From Halobacteroides halobius DSM 5150 (GTDB taxonomy: Bacteria; Bacillota; Halanaerobiia; Halobacteroidales; Halobacteroidaceae), in assembly GCF_000328625.1 (NCBI RefSeq), contig NC_019978.1, positions 2,585,256 to 2,649,255 on the forward strand: a stretch of 64,000 nt of DNA, written 5' to 3'. The translations under genes and the position numbers were made by a program. The notes under the pieces are model-generated. The model was not told the origin of the DNA. It made no database searches and saw only the letters and a list, made by a program, of their open reading frames with translations. The stretch's first letter is position 1. The number at the start of each line of letters is the position of its first letter. This document shows positions 8,993 through 18,021 of the stretch, piece by piece.

Positions 8993-9005
8993 TCCAAAAT
9001 TAAAC

Positions 9006-9027
9006 AAGGACGCCAGTTGGCGTCCTT
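9006..9027. terminator. bidirectional terminator
   Basis: AAGGACGCCA and TGGCGTCCTT form a 10-bp GC-rich stem with a 2-base loop between the strand-rich protein gene and the end of purL. It can serve both convergent units. Confidence 0.88.
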
Positions 9028-9054
9028 TAGATTTACCCTAGAAATAATTTATTA

Positions 9055-12000
9055 TTATTTTGCAAAGTATTCTACCCCAGCCTTAAATATCTGTTGATCC
9101 TTCTTTCCTATTATATTTTTGGCTACATTTGTTCCAATACGTTCTGAATGCCCCATCTTACCTAAAATTCGACCATCAGGACTTGTAATACCCTCAATAG
9201 CATAGACTGAACCATTAGGATTAAAGGCTATATCAGATGTTGGAACCCCAGCAAAATCTACATATTGAGTTGCTACTTGTCCATTATCCAATAGTTGTTC
9301 TACCAATTCTGCACTGGCTACAAAACGACCTTCACCATGAGATACAGGTATTGAATGCACATCTCCTACATCTACGTTAGATAACCAAGGAGATTTATTT
9401 GATACTATTTTTGTCTGGGCTACACATGAGATATGACGTCCTACTTCATTATAAGTTAGTGTTGGTGCATCTTCTGTTAGCTCTCTTATTTCTCCGTATG
9501 GTACTAAACCTAATTTAATTAAGGCTTGGAAACCATTACAGATACCTATCATTAACCCGTCTCTATTATTTAATAAGTCGTTTACTGCTTCTTTTATTTT
9601 AGGATTTCTAAAGACTGTTGCTATAAATTTACCTGCCCCTTCAGGCTCATCTCCAGCACTAAATCCTCCTACTAAAGCAACTATCTGAGCATCCTTTATT
9701 GCTTCTGACAGAGCATATATTGAATCTTCTATCTGTTCTGGTTCTAAATTTTTAAAGATTAAAGTTTCTACTTCTGCTCCTGCTTCCTTAAATTGCTTAG
9801 CTGTATCATATTCACAATTTGTTCCTGGAAAAACAGGGATTAAAACCTTTGGTTTATCTACTCTATTCTTGCAGACAGGCATATCTTCTTCTTGATAGGG
9901 CTTAAATTCAAATTCTTCTCTTCTTTCTGTTTTAGTTTTATAGACATCTTCTAGTGGTTCTTCCCACACTTTTATAGCTTCAGTAATAGATATTTCTAGA
10001 CCATTAACTGTGATTATTTCTTCGGCATTTGTTCTACCTAATACTCTATAATTTACTGCTCCAAATAATTCATCTAGATCTTCTTCTGCTCCAATTTCTA
10101 AGACTAGCGAACCATAATCAGGAGTAAATAAAAGATTATCTTCTAGTTTATCCTGGAAGGTCATACCTATCTTATTTCCTAGAGACATCTTAGTTACTGC
10201 TTCTGCCAGACCACCTAATGTCACTGCTCGCGCTGATAAGACCTTACCTGTTTTGATTAGTTCATTTACTTTATCATAAGCTAATTTTAACTTGTTAAAA
10301 TTAGGTAGTTCAGCTTCATCTCGTTCTAAAGGTACATATACTACCTTACTATCAGCACTTTTAAACTCTGGAGAGATGACATGATTGACATCTACTGTGT
10401 CAACTGCAAAAGATACTAAAGTGGGTGGCACATCAAGGTCATGGAATGTTCCTGACATACTATCTTTACCACCAATTGCAGGTAGCCCAAATTCCTTCTG
10501 AGCCTGATACGCACCTAGTAAAGCACTAAATGGTTTACCCCATCTCTTATAATCATCTCTTAAACTTTCAAAATACTCTTGGAAAGTAAATCTTATTTTT
10601 TCATACTCTCCACCAGTTGCTACTACTTTGGCTACTGACTCAATAACTGCATATAAAGCCCCATGAAAGGGACTCCAAGTTGCTAACTTAGAATCAAACC
10701 CGTAGCTCATAATTGTTCCTGTGGTTGTATCTCCTTCTAAAGTAGGTATCTTAGCAACCATGCTCTGCGTTGGAGTTAACTGATGTTTACCACCATAGGG
10801 CATCAGTACACTATTAGCACCTACTGTACTATCAAACTTTTCTACTAATCCTTTTTGGCTACAAACATTTATATCTGATAAATTCTCAAACCACTTTTGC
10901 TTTAAGTTAGTATCTTCTGATAATCTTCTTTTCGGTGCCTGGCTAAAGTAACTCTCTTCCTCAGGTTCTGTAACTACTACCTTTGTTTCTTGAGTTGCGC
11001 CGCTAGTATCTAAGAAACCTCTACTTAAATTAATTATATCATCGCCATTCCAATTCATAATTAATCTACCATGATCTTTTACTTTTGCCACTACTGTTGC
11101 CTCTAAATTTTCTGTTGTAGCTAACTCCTTAAATTCCTCTACATTTTCTTGGTCTATTACTACTGCCATCCGCTCTTGAGATTCAGAAATTGCCAATTCT
11201 GTTCCATCTAATCCAGCATATTTCTTTGGTACAGCATTTAAGTCAACTTCTAAAGCATCTGCTAACTCACCAATTGCTACTGCTACTCCACCTGCTCCAA
11301 AGTCATTACATTTCTTAATCATTCGACTTACTTTTGAATTTCTAAATAGTCTTAAAATTTTTCTCTCTGTTGGCGGATTACCTTTTTGCACTTCAGCTCC
11401 ACATTCTTCAATTGATTCTTTAGTATGCTCTTTTGATGAACCCGTTGCTCCCCCACAGCCATCACGACCAGTTCTACCACCGACTAAAACAACTATATCT
11501 CCAGGCTTAGCATCTCCTCTAACCACATCTTCTTTAGGAGTGGCCGCTACTACCGCACCTATCTCCATATGTTTAGCTAGATATCTTTCATCATAAATTT
11601 CATTAACTATTCCTGTTGCTACCCCTATTTGATTACCATATGAACTATACCCATCAGAAGCTTCTTGAGCTATTTTTCTTTGTGGTAATTTACCAGGTAT
11701 AGTATCTTCTATAGCTACTCTTGGGTCACCAGATCCTGAAATACGCATCGCTTGATAAACATAGGAACGTCCGGCTAATGGGTCACGAATACAACCACCT
11801 AAACAAGTTGCCGCTCCTCCAAAAGGTTCAATCTCTGTAGGATGGTTGTGGGTCTCATTTTTAAACATTACTAACCATTCTTCTTCTTCCCCGTCTACAT
11901 CTACAGGTACAATAATGCTAGAAGCATTTACCTCGTCAGATACTTCTAAATCCTCTAATCTACCTTCTTTTCTTAACTCCTTCATCCCCATTAGTGCTAT

Positions 12001-12828
12001 ATCCATCAAGCATATATCTTTATCTTCAGAAGGATAGACTTTTTTGCGGCCTGCTAAATACTCTTCGTAAGCACTTTCTATAGGTTTAGTATATTTGTTT
12101 TCTTCTATTTTTACATCCTCTATACTGGTTAAGAATGTTGTATGGCGACAGTGATCTGACCAATAAGTGTCTAATACCTTTATTTCTGTTATTGTCGGAT
12201 TTCTTTTTTCTGTATCTTTAAAATATTTTTGTGTATGAAGTAAGTCCTCTTTACTCATAGCTAAGCCTAATTCTGTTAGTAACTCTTCTAGACCTGCTTC
12301 ATCTTCTTCTATAAAACCTTCTACTATTTCTACTTCCGTCGGAATGCTATACTCCATTTCTAACTTGTCTGGTTTATCTAAGTTGGCTTCTCTTGAATCC
12401 ACAGGATTTATATAATAATCTTTTATTTCCTTTATTTCGTTAGCAGCTAGTTCTCCTTGTAATACAATTATTCGTGCATTTCTAACAATCGGCTTTTCAT
12501 CATTATTTAGTATCTGCATACATTGCTCTGCTGAATCGGATCGTTGGTCATATTGGCCCGGTAAATATTCTACTCCAAAAGCTATCTCACCTTCTGCTAA
12601 TTCTAACTTTTCTTCATATAACTTATCTACTGGTGGTTCTGATAATATTGCATGACAGGCTTGATTATATGCTTTTTGAGATATCCCTGAAATATCATAT
12701 CTATTAACTATTCTTAAATCTTCTAAATTTTCTAATTGAAGATTTTGTTTTAAATCTTCTAATAGTTCTTTAGCTTCTACATTATAGCCTTCCTTTTTTT
12801 CTACATATACTCTTCTGATTTGTGACAT
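9055..12828 (-). CDS. purL: phosphoribosylformylglycinamidine synthase, fused single-chain
   Basis: Converts FGAR, ATP and glutamine to FGAM in purine synthesis step 4. At 1257 aa it is the large fused form (PurS-like N-terminus, two ATPase halves, C-terminal glutamine amidotransferase) rather than the separate PurS/Q/L of Bacillus. Visible motifs include SDHCRHTTF (about residue 224), FKNETHNHPTEIEPF and, in the amidotransferase, FPGTNCEYD, GICNGFQAL with the nucleophile Cys, and PVSHGEGRF. It is the most downstream purine gene and is separated from purH by the LysR and azoR/hxlR genes. No riboswitch or PurBox pair was seen in its 218-base upstream region, which it shares with the LysR gene. 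Confidence 0.96.
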   Translation of the reverse strand: MSQIRRVYVEKKEGYNVEAKELLEDLKQNLQLENLEDLRIVNRYDISGISQKAYNQACHAILSEPPVDKLYEEKLELAEGEIAFGVEYLPGQYDQRSDSAEQCMQILNNDEKPIVRNARIIVLQGELAANEIKEIKDYYINPVDSREANLDKPDKLEMEYSIPTEVEIVEGFIEEDEAGLEELLTELGLAMSKEDLLHTQKYFKDTEKRNPTITEIKVLDTYWSDHCRHTTFLTSIEDVKIEENKYTKPIESAYEEYLAGRKKVYPSEDKDICLMDIALMGMKELRKEGRLEDLEVSDEVNASSIIVPVDVDGEEEEWLVMFKNETHNHPTEIEPFGGAATCLGGCIRDPLAGRSYVYQAMRISGSGDPRVAIEDTIPGKLPQRKIAQEASDGYSSYGNQIGVATGIVNEIYDERYLAKHMEIGAVVAATPKEDVVRGDAKPGDIVVLVGGRTGRDGCGGATGSSKEHTKESIEECGAEVQKGNPPTERKILRLFRNSKVSRMIKKCNDFGAGGVAVAIGELADALEVDLNAVPKKYAGLDGTELAISESQERMAVVIDQENVEEFKELATTENLEATVVAKVKDHGRLIMNWNGDDIINLSRGFLDTSGATQETKVVVTEPEEESYFSQAPKRRLSEDTNLKQKWFENLSDINVCSQKGLVEKFDSTVGANSVLMPYGGKHQLTPTQSMVAKIPTLEGDTTTGTIMSYGFDSKLATWSPFHGALYAVIESVAKVVATGGEYEKIRFTFQEYFESLRDDYKRWGKPFSALLGAYQAQKEFGLPAIGGKDSMSGTFHDLDVPPTLVSFAVDTVDVNHVISPEFKSADSKVVYVPLERDEAELPNFNKLKLAYDKVNELIKTGKVLSARAVTLGGLAEAVTKMSLGNKIGMTFQDKLEDNLLFTPDYGSLVLEIGAEEDLDELFGAVNYRVLGRTNAEEIITVNGLEISITEAIKVWEEPLEDVYKTKTERREEFEFKPYQEEDMPVCKNRVDKPKVLIPVFPGTNCEYDTAKQFKEAGAEVETLIFKNLEPEQIEDSIYALSEAIKDAQIVALVGGFSAGDEPEGAGKFIATVFRNPKIKEAVNDLLNNRDGLMIGICNGFQALIKLGLVPYGEIRELTEDAPTLTYNEVGRHISCVAQTKIVSNKSPWLSNVDVGDVHSIPVSHGEGRFVASAELVEQLLDNGQVATQYVDFAGVPTSDIAFNPNGSVYAIEGITSPDGRILGKMGHSERIGTNVAKNIIGKKDQQIFKAGVEYFAK

Positions 12829-13046
12829 TTTATTGCCTCCTTTGTTTTTTGAACCTGTATTTTGAACCTGTATTTACTTATATAGTTATTTAATTTTGAA
12901 ATAGGACTTAATTGCATTTTAAAACTTACTATCAATTATAAATTGTTAATTAACTTTATTCTTAAATTGTATACTTACATTATAGTATGTTATAATTAAG
13001 TAGTAAAATTAATAATTCTTATATTATTAATAAGGAGGACTTATTA
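12829..13046. promoter_or_regulatory. divergent promoter region purL / LysR gene
   Basis: AT-rich 218-base gap between divergent start codons. It contains a short tandem duplication of TTTTGAACCTGTA at about 12849-12873. A -35/-10-like pair (TTAATT, TATAAT near 12988) faces the LysR gene. Autoregulating LysR proteins often bind in such gaps, but no clear T-N11-A operator stood out. Confidence 0.4.
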
Positions 13047-13928
13047 ATGAATATTAATTATGAATTATATAAGGTCTTTTATTATGTAGCAAAGCATCTA
13101 AGCTTTTCTAAAGCTGGTAAGGAACTTTACATTTCTCAATCTGCTGTTAGTCAATCTATTAAGTCATTAGAAAAAGAATTAGCTACTCCTTTATTTATTC
13201 GTAGTACCAAAAGAGTTAGTCTTACTAAAGAAGGAAAAATGCTATATAAGCATATTAAACCTGCCTTTAATTTGATTAAAAATGGAGAGAAAAATATTCA
13301 AGAAATTAACTCTTTCAAAAAAGGAGAAATACACATTGGGGCCAACGATACAATCTGTAAATATTTCTTATTACCTTATCTAAAAAAGTTTCATGAACTT
13401 TATCCTCAGATTCATATTCAAATTACAAATCGAACTTCAGCTAAATGTGTTGAATTGTTAAAGGAAGGAGCAGTTGATTTGATAATTACTAATCTACCTA
13501 ACTATCAAATCACTAATTTTATGAATATAAAGCAAATCTTTAGCTTCAAAGATGTCTTTATTAGCGGACATAATTATAATGAATTGAAGAATGAAAGGAT
13601 AAATGTTAATACCCTAACTAATTATTCATTACTGATGTTAGAAGAAAATACAACTACTCGTAAATTTTTTGATAGTTTAATGAATGACTTGGCTATCGAT
13701 ATAACTCCTGAAGTTGAATTAGGAAGTGTTGACTTATTAATTGAAATGGCCAAAATAGGTCTTGGGATTTCTTTTGTTCCTGATTATTGTATTGGCGAGG
13801 TAAATAATATCTTTAGATTAAATATTGAGGAAGAGTTACCAGAAAGAAATCTAGGACTTGTTACTAATGAAAAACTCCCTTCTTCTATTGCTAGTAAGAA
13901 ATTTATTGAATTAATGACTAGCTCTTAA
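13047..13928 (+). CDS. LysR-family transcriptional regulator
   Basis: 293 aa. The N-terminal winged helix-turn-helix (YYVAKHLSFSKAGKELYISQSAVSQSIKSLE, about residues 12-42, the classical LysR pattern) is followed by a linker helix and a substrate-binding domain (KGEIHIGANDTICKYFLLPYL onward). It resembles the CysL/ArgP-like branch of small Firmicute LysR proteins. The effector is unknown. The gene is divergent from purL, so control of purL is possible but unusual. It is convergent with azoR. Confidence 0.9.
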   Translation: MNINYELYKVFYYVAKHLSFSKAGKELYISQSAVSQSIKSLEKELATPLFIRSTKRVSLTKEGKMLYKHIKPAFNLIKNGEKNIQEINSFKKGEIHIGANDTICKYFLLPYLKKFHELYPQIHIQITNRTSAKCVELLKEGAVDLIITNLPNYQITNFMNIKQIFSFKDVFISGHNYNELKNERINVNTLTNYSLLMLEENTTTRKFFDSLMNDLAIDITPEVELGSVDLLIEMAKIGLGISFVPDYCIGEVNNIFRLNIEEELPERNLGLVTNEKLPSSIASKKFIELMTSS

Positions 13929-13979
13929 ATAATTTCATAAATTTAACCTAAATTCCTCCTAAAATATAGTTGAAATAGC

Positions 13980-14001
13980 CTAGATTTAGATCTAAATCTA
14001 G
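13980..14001. terminator. palindrome between convergent LysR and azoR genes
   Basis: CTAGATTTAGA and its exact complement form a perfect 22-base palindrome. It is AT-rich and lacks a clear T-run, so it is a weak terminator or an mRNA 3'-end hairpin. Confidence 0.5.
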
Positions 14002-14016
14002 ACTATGCTCTAATAA

Positions 14017-14610
14017 TTAAAATTCTTTAGCTAACTCTTTTGCTTCTGCAACAGAACTATTGACTGCGTGCTCTAACTCTTCACCTTCTAATACATTAGT
14101 ATTTTCTACAGTAACTGTTGCCACATCTGTGATTCCCATAAATCCTAAAATAGTTCTTAAATAACGATCTCCCATTTCAAAATCTACTGCCGGACCTTCA
14201 GAGTATGATCCACCACGAGCAGTAATATGAACTGCTTTCTTATCTGATAATAAACCAACTGGCCCTTCTTCAGTATATTTAAATGTAACTCCAACATAAG
14301 CAACATAATCTATATAGGCTTTTAGTATAGCTGGAATACTTAAGTTCCACATTGGAGCAGCAATAATATACTTATCTACTTCAGCAAATGATTCAGCATA
14401 ACCTTTCATTACATTGTCATTACCACCAAACATATCTGCTATCTTTTGACCATCTAAAAATTCAATTTCCTCTTCATATAAATCTAAAGTAATTACTTTA
14501 TCATTAGGATTTTCTTCCTTATACTTCTCTACAAAATTCTCAGACATCTGAAAAGTATAGGAATTTTCATCACTCTTAGGATTAGCTTTAATATATAACA
14601 CTTTTGACAT
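14017..14610 (-). CDS. azoR: FMN-dependent NADH-azoreductase / quinone reductase
   Basis: 197 aa, flavodoxin-like fold. The N-terminal FMN phosphate loop IKANPKSDENSYT, then APMWNLSIPAILKAYIDYVAYVGVTFKYTEEGPVGLL and TARGGSY are the AzoR signatures. The enzyme reduces quinones or azo compounds with two electrons from NADH and protects against electrophile stress. It is divergent from the HxlR regulator gene, a common arrangement in Firmicutes, so it is probably derepressed by quinone-type electrophiles. Confidence 0.93.
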   Translation of the reverse strand: MSKVLYIKANPKSDENSYTFQMSENFVEKYKEENPNDKVITLDLYEEEIEFLDGQKIADMFGGNDNVMKGYAESFAEVDKYIIAAPMWNLSIPAILKAYIDYVAYVGVTFKYTEEGPVGLLSDKKAVHITARGGSYSEGPAVDFEMGDRYLRTILGFMGITDVATVTVENTNVLEGEELEHAVNSSVAEAKELAKEF

Positions 14611-14706
14611 AATTCATCATCTCCTCTTAATTTAACTTTTTAGTAAGATAACCTTATCATTATTAATAACCAATACCACCATCAGCTAATCTTTTTAATT
14701 TAATGA

Positions 14707-14755
14707 AACTAAGTAAGCTAATTACATCAAGTTTGGTTCTTACTTTATGTTAGTA
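14707..14755. promoter_or_regulatory. candidate HxlR operator in the azoR/hxlR gap
   Basis: The 278-base intergenic region holds AACTAAGTAAG (about 14707-14717) and its imperfect inverted partner CTTACTTTATGTTAG (about 14739-14753). This spaced inverted repeat is a reasonable candidate for the dimeric winged-helix regulator next door. Assignment by position and symmetry only. Confidence 0.35.
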
Positions 14756-14888
14756 TTATTATAGTATATATAAATAACTTTTGTCAACAATATAATTAAA
14801 TCTTGATTAATTATTTTAAGTTAGTTATCTATTTCTTTTATATTTTAAATAATTATGATAAACTAATATTAAGGGGTTGATATACTAT

Positions 14889-15197
14889 ATGACAGACAAT
14901 AAACTATGCCCTAAAGTAGAAAGTGCTTTTAAGTTATTCAGTAAAAAGTGGACAGGATTGATTATTCATGTATTATCTGAAGGGCCAAAGCGATTTTCAG
15001 ATATATCTGCAACTATCCCTAACTTAAGTGATAGAATGTTAACCAAACGTTTTAAAGAGTTAGAGGAAAATGGAATAATAGATAGGAAAGTTTATCCTGA
15101 AACTCCAGTCAGAATTGAATATAAATTGACTGAAAAGGGAAAAGCTCTAAAACCAGTTATGAAAGCAATGGAAACTTGGGCTGAGGAGTGGATGTAA
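14889..15197 (+). CDS. HxlR-family winged-helix regulator
   Basis: 102 aa from ATG 14889 (AAGGGG 12 bases upstream); a TTG at 14877 abuts the ribosome site and is less likely. The domain begins LCPKVESAFKLFSKKWTGLIIHVLSEGPKRFSDIS and continues ISxRMLTxRLxELExxGII-like (DRMLTKRFKELEENGIIDRKVY), the HxlR pattern. The Cys at residue 7 is at the position of the redox-sensing cysteine of HypR/QorR-type proteins. It probably regulates azoR, which is divergent. Confidence 0.9.
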   Translation: MTDNKLCPKVESAFKLFSKKWTGLIIHVLSEGPKRFSDISATIPNLSDRMLTKRFKELEENGIIDRKVYPETPVRIEYKLTEKGKALKPVMKAMETWAEEWM

Positions 15198-15199
15198 AA

Positions 15200-15226
15200 A
15201 AGCCTTGTGATTCAATCACAAGGCTT
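15200..15226. terminator. bidirectional terminator hxlR / purH
   Basis: AAGCCTTGTGATT pairs with AATCACAAGGCTT, flanked by A-run and T-run, between the convergent hxlR and purH ends. Confidence 0.88.
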
Positions 15227-15248
15227 TTAGTATATTAACTATTAAATT

Positions 15249-16814
15249 TTAGTGTCTAAAATGTCTTCTGCCAGTAAAGACCATGGCAATTCCGTTCTTA
15301 TTAGCAGCTTCAATTACTTGCTCGTCTCTAATAGAACCACCTGGCTGAATAACTGCTTTAATCCCTTTAGCAGCTGCTTCTTCAATTGCATCTGGGAAAG
15401 GGAAGAAAGCATCAGAAGCCACAACTCCACCCTCTTGGCGACCATCAGCTTTACGGCCAGCAATAATCATAGAATCAACGCGACTCATTTGGCCAGCACC
15501 AACTCCAACTACCATTTCATCTTTAGCCATGACAATGGCATTTGATTTAACGTGCTTAACTACTTTCCAACTAAATAATAGATCTTTTAGTTGTTCTGCA
15601 GTCGGTTTAACATCAGTAACTACTTCTAGTTCACTTTCATCTGTCTCTACAATATCTCGCTCTTGAACTAATAAACCACCAACTACTTTCTTTAAGTTAT
15701 AACCTGGCTCATCACGATTAATAGATAAATCTCCTGTCTCTAATAGTCGAACACTATCCCATCTCTCTTTTAAAATTTCAAGTGCTTGATCAGTAAACTG
15801 AGGGCCAATTACTACTTCAATAAACTTATCTTCATCTGCTATTTCTTGGGCTACATCTGCTGTTACTTTACGATTTAAAGCAACAATGCTACCAAAAGCA
15901 GATAATGGATCTCCTGCATGGGCTTTTTTATAAGCATCAAGTAAATTATCACTCTGAGCCATACCACAAGGATTAGCGTGCTTAATTACTGCAGCAGCAG
16001 GCTGATCTGGAAATTCTTTTACTAACTCTAAAGCTCCATTGGTGTCATTAATATTATTGAATGATAAATCTTTACCATGTAATTGTTTAGCGGTAGTAAT
16101 AGATGGTTCATTAAGTTCTTGCTCTTGATAAAAGGCTGCATCTTGATGTGGGTTTTCTCCGTATCGTAAATCAGATTTTTTAGTATAAGCATCTAACATA
16201 GTTTCAGGAAGTTCATCATCACTTACTAATCCACCTAAATATTTCTGAATTAAACTATCATATTTAGCAGTATGTTCAAAAGCTTTATGGGCCAACTTCA
16301 TCCGTTTCTCATCACTCAAAGCTCCATCATTTACTTGTAATTCTTCTAAAATACTATTATAATCAGTTGGATCAACAACCACTCCCACATCAGTAAAGTT
16401 TTTAGCAGCAGAGCGAATCATTGTTGGCCCACCAATATCTATATTCTCAACAGCCTCTTCTAAAGTTACATCATCTTGAGCAATAGTTTCAGCAAAAGGA
16501 TAAAGGTTACAAACAATTAAATCAATTGGTTTAATTCCTTGCTCTTTGATCTCTTCCATGTGTTCTTGATTATCTCTAACCGCCAAAATACCACCATGAA
16601 CAGCTGGATGTAAAGTTTTTACTCGTCCATTCATCATTTCTGGATAGTCAGTTACGTCACTAATCTCTACTACTTCTACACCAGCTTCTTTAATTTTTTG
16701 TGCAGTTCCACCAGTAGAAATGATAGTTACTCCTAACTCTCTTAGACCTTTAGCAAAATCAACAATTCCTTCCTTATCAGAAACACTTAATAAAGCCTGT
16801 CTGATTTTTGTCAT
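15249..16814 (-). CDS. purH: bifunctional AICAR transformylase / IMP cyclohydrolase
   Basis: Last two steps of IMP synthesis: formylation of AICAR (ZMP) by 10-formyl-THF, then ring closure. The MGS-like cyclohydrolase N-terminus (ALLSVSDKEGIVDFAKGL, STGGTA, GRVKTLHPAVHGGIL) is followed by a transformylase domain with LRYGENPHQ, IKHANPCG and SDAFFPFPD. The start is ATG 16814 after GGGGTG; the upstream TTG at 16829 precedes that ribosome site. 521 aa. Its substrate ZMP is the ligand family sensed by the ZTP riboswitch before pflB. Confidence 0.97.
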   Translation of the reverse strand: MTKIRQALLSVSDKEGIVDFAKGLRELGVTIISTGGTAQKIKEAGVEVVEISDVTDYPEMMNGRVKTLHPAVHGGILAVRDNQEHMEEIKEQGIKPIDLIVCNLYPFAETIAQDDVTLEEAVENIDIGGPTMIRSAAKNFTDVGVVVDPTDYNSILEELQVNDGALSDEKRMKLAHKAFEHTAKYDSLIQKYLGGLVSDDELPETMLDAYTKKSDLRYGENPHQDAAFYQEQELNEPSITTAKQLHGKDLSFNNINDTNGALELVKEFPDQPAAAVIKHANPCGMAQSDNLLDAYKKAHAGDPLSAFGSIVALNRKVTADVAQEIADEDKFIEVVIGPQFTDQALEILKERWDSVRLLETGDLSINRDEPGYNLKKVVGGLLVQERDIVETDESELEVVTDVKPTAEQLKDLLFSWKVVKHVKSNAIVMAKDEMVVGVGAGQMSRVDSMIIAGRKADGRQEGGVVASDAFFPFPDAIEEAAAKGIKAVIQPGGSIRDEQVIEAANKNGIAMVFTGRRHFRH

Positions 16815-17203
16815 TTTTTCACCCCGCAAATATTATTAATTGACAATTGATAATGTACAATATTCAGGGGAATAAATTCCCCGTTCATGCTTCGCTACAA
16901 TTAAAATCATAAACCAATAAAATCAAGCAACTAATTGACACTAAAATTAAACAAATTAAGAACTGTAATTCAATAAAAAATTTAATTTGTAATTTCTAAT
17001 AATAACTTTCTTGATTCAATCATTTATCCCTTTAAAGTAGCATAGTATTGAATTTAATTAAGCATTTTAGTATTCAACTTAAATTCAACCGTTATTTTAT
17101 TATTAATTTTAGTTAGTTGATATTGTATTGATTTTTAAATTAAATCTGTCTTGATTTGTGTTAATCCGTGGCTAGGTCTTGACCTTTAATTGTTTATTGT
17201 TAA
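16815..17203. other. 389-base purH-purN spacer with intergenic repeat material
   Basis: No gene found. Contents: an ATTGACAATTGATAATGTACA stretch near 16839 that recurs in altered form at about 17831 and 18019; the palindrome GGGGAATAAATTCCCC at 16865-16880; and, on the minus strand just after purN, GGTCAAGACCTAGCCACGG (17164-17182). The remainder is very AT-rich. This looks like degenerate repeat elements inserted in the operon, not regulation. Confidence 0.5.
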
Positions 17204-17809
17204 TTATTCTTTGATTATAACTTTGCCATTTTTAACCTCTAATTTATCTTCTGCATACAACCTAATTGCTTTAGGATAAATTTTGTGTTCTTTTTGTAAA
17301 ATTCGATTAGCTAAAGTTTCTTCCGTATCATCTTCTTTAACTGGTACTGTAGCCTGTAGAATTATTGGCCCAGTATCCATTCCTTCATCAGCAAAATGAA
17401 CCGTACAACCAGCTACCTTGACTCCATAATCTAAAGCTTGCTTCTGAGCATGAAGTCCTTTAAAGGCTGGTAATAAAGAGGGATGAATATTCATCACACT
17501 ATCCTTATACTTTTTCACAAAATAAGGAGTTAATAATCGCATAAAACCAGCCATTATCACTAACTGAACATTATGTTGTTCTAAAATATCAATCATGCCT
17601 TGTTCAAACTCTTCTGTAGTATTATAGTCTTGGGGATTAACATATTGATTATCAATGTCATACTTAGCAGCTCTCTCTAACGCCTTAGCTGTCTCTTTAT
17701 CACTAATAACTACTTCAATTTCAGCCGGTATTTCACCAGCTTTTATTCCATCAATAATAGATTGGAGATTAGTACCTCTTCCTGACGCTAAAACTCCTAT
17801 TTTTAACAT
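17204..17809 (-). CDS. purN: phosphoribosylglycinamide formyltransferase (10-formyl-THF)
   Basis: Transfers formyl from 10-formyl-THF to GAR, step 3 of purine synthesis. 201 aa. VLASGRGTNLQSII (phosphate loop), MRLLTPYFV, the catalytic MNIHPSLLPAFKGLHA (Asn and His) and DEGMDTGPII (Asp) are all present. It depends on one-carbon units, linking it to formate from PflB. Confidence 0.97.
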   Translation of the reverse strand: MLKIGVLASGRGTNLQSIIDGIKAGEIPAEIEVVISDKETAKALERAAKYDIDNQYVNPQDYNTTEEFEQGMIDILEQHNVQLVIMAGFMRLLTPYFVKKYKDSVMNIHPSLLPAFKGLHAQKQALDYGVKVAGCTVHFADEGMDTGPIILQATVPVKEDDTEETLANRILQKEHKIYPKAIRLYAEDKLEVKNGKVIIKE

Positions 17810-18021
17810 TTCAACACCTCACCCGCTTTAAATTGACAATTTACAATGTACAATTTACAGTTAAAAAACAAGGTCAAAACCAAATAAAGCTTTAATATTA
17901 AATTTATTAATAAAAACTTGAATCTAGGAATTATATAACTTTTATGGTTTTACTCAGCCTCGACCTTAACCTTAATCTTGAATCTACTCAATCTCAAACT
18001 ATATTCTTTATTATTTGATCT
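17810..18021. other. purN-purM spacer with repeat material
   Basis: 212 bases without a gene. AATTGACAATTTACAATGTACA near 17830 and a mirror form at 18019-18055 belong to the same short repeat family as the purH-purN spacer. A stretch CCTCGACCTTAACCTTAATC at about 17957 is quasi-repetitive. Confidence 0.45.

Noticed and set aside
12849..12873. Tandem TTTTGAACCTGTA repeat as an operator
   Set aside because: Only two direct copies and no inverted symmetry; more likely a simple duplication.
16815..17203. CRISPR-like array in the purH-purN spacer
   Set aside because: Repeats are imperfect, unequally spaced and only two or three in number; no cas genes in the window.
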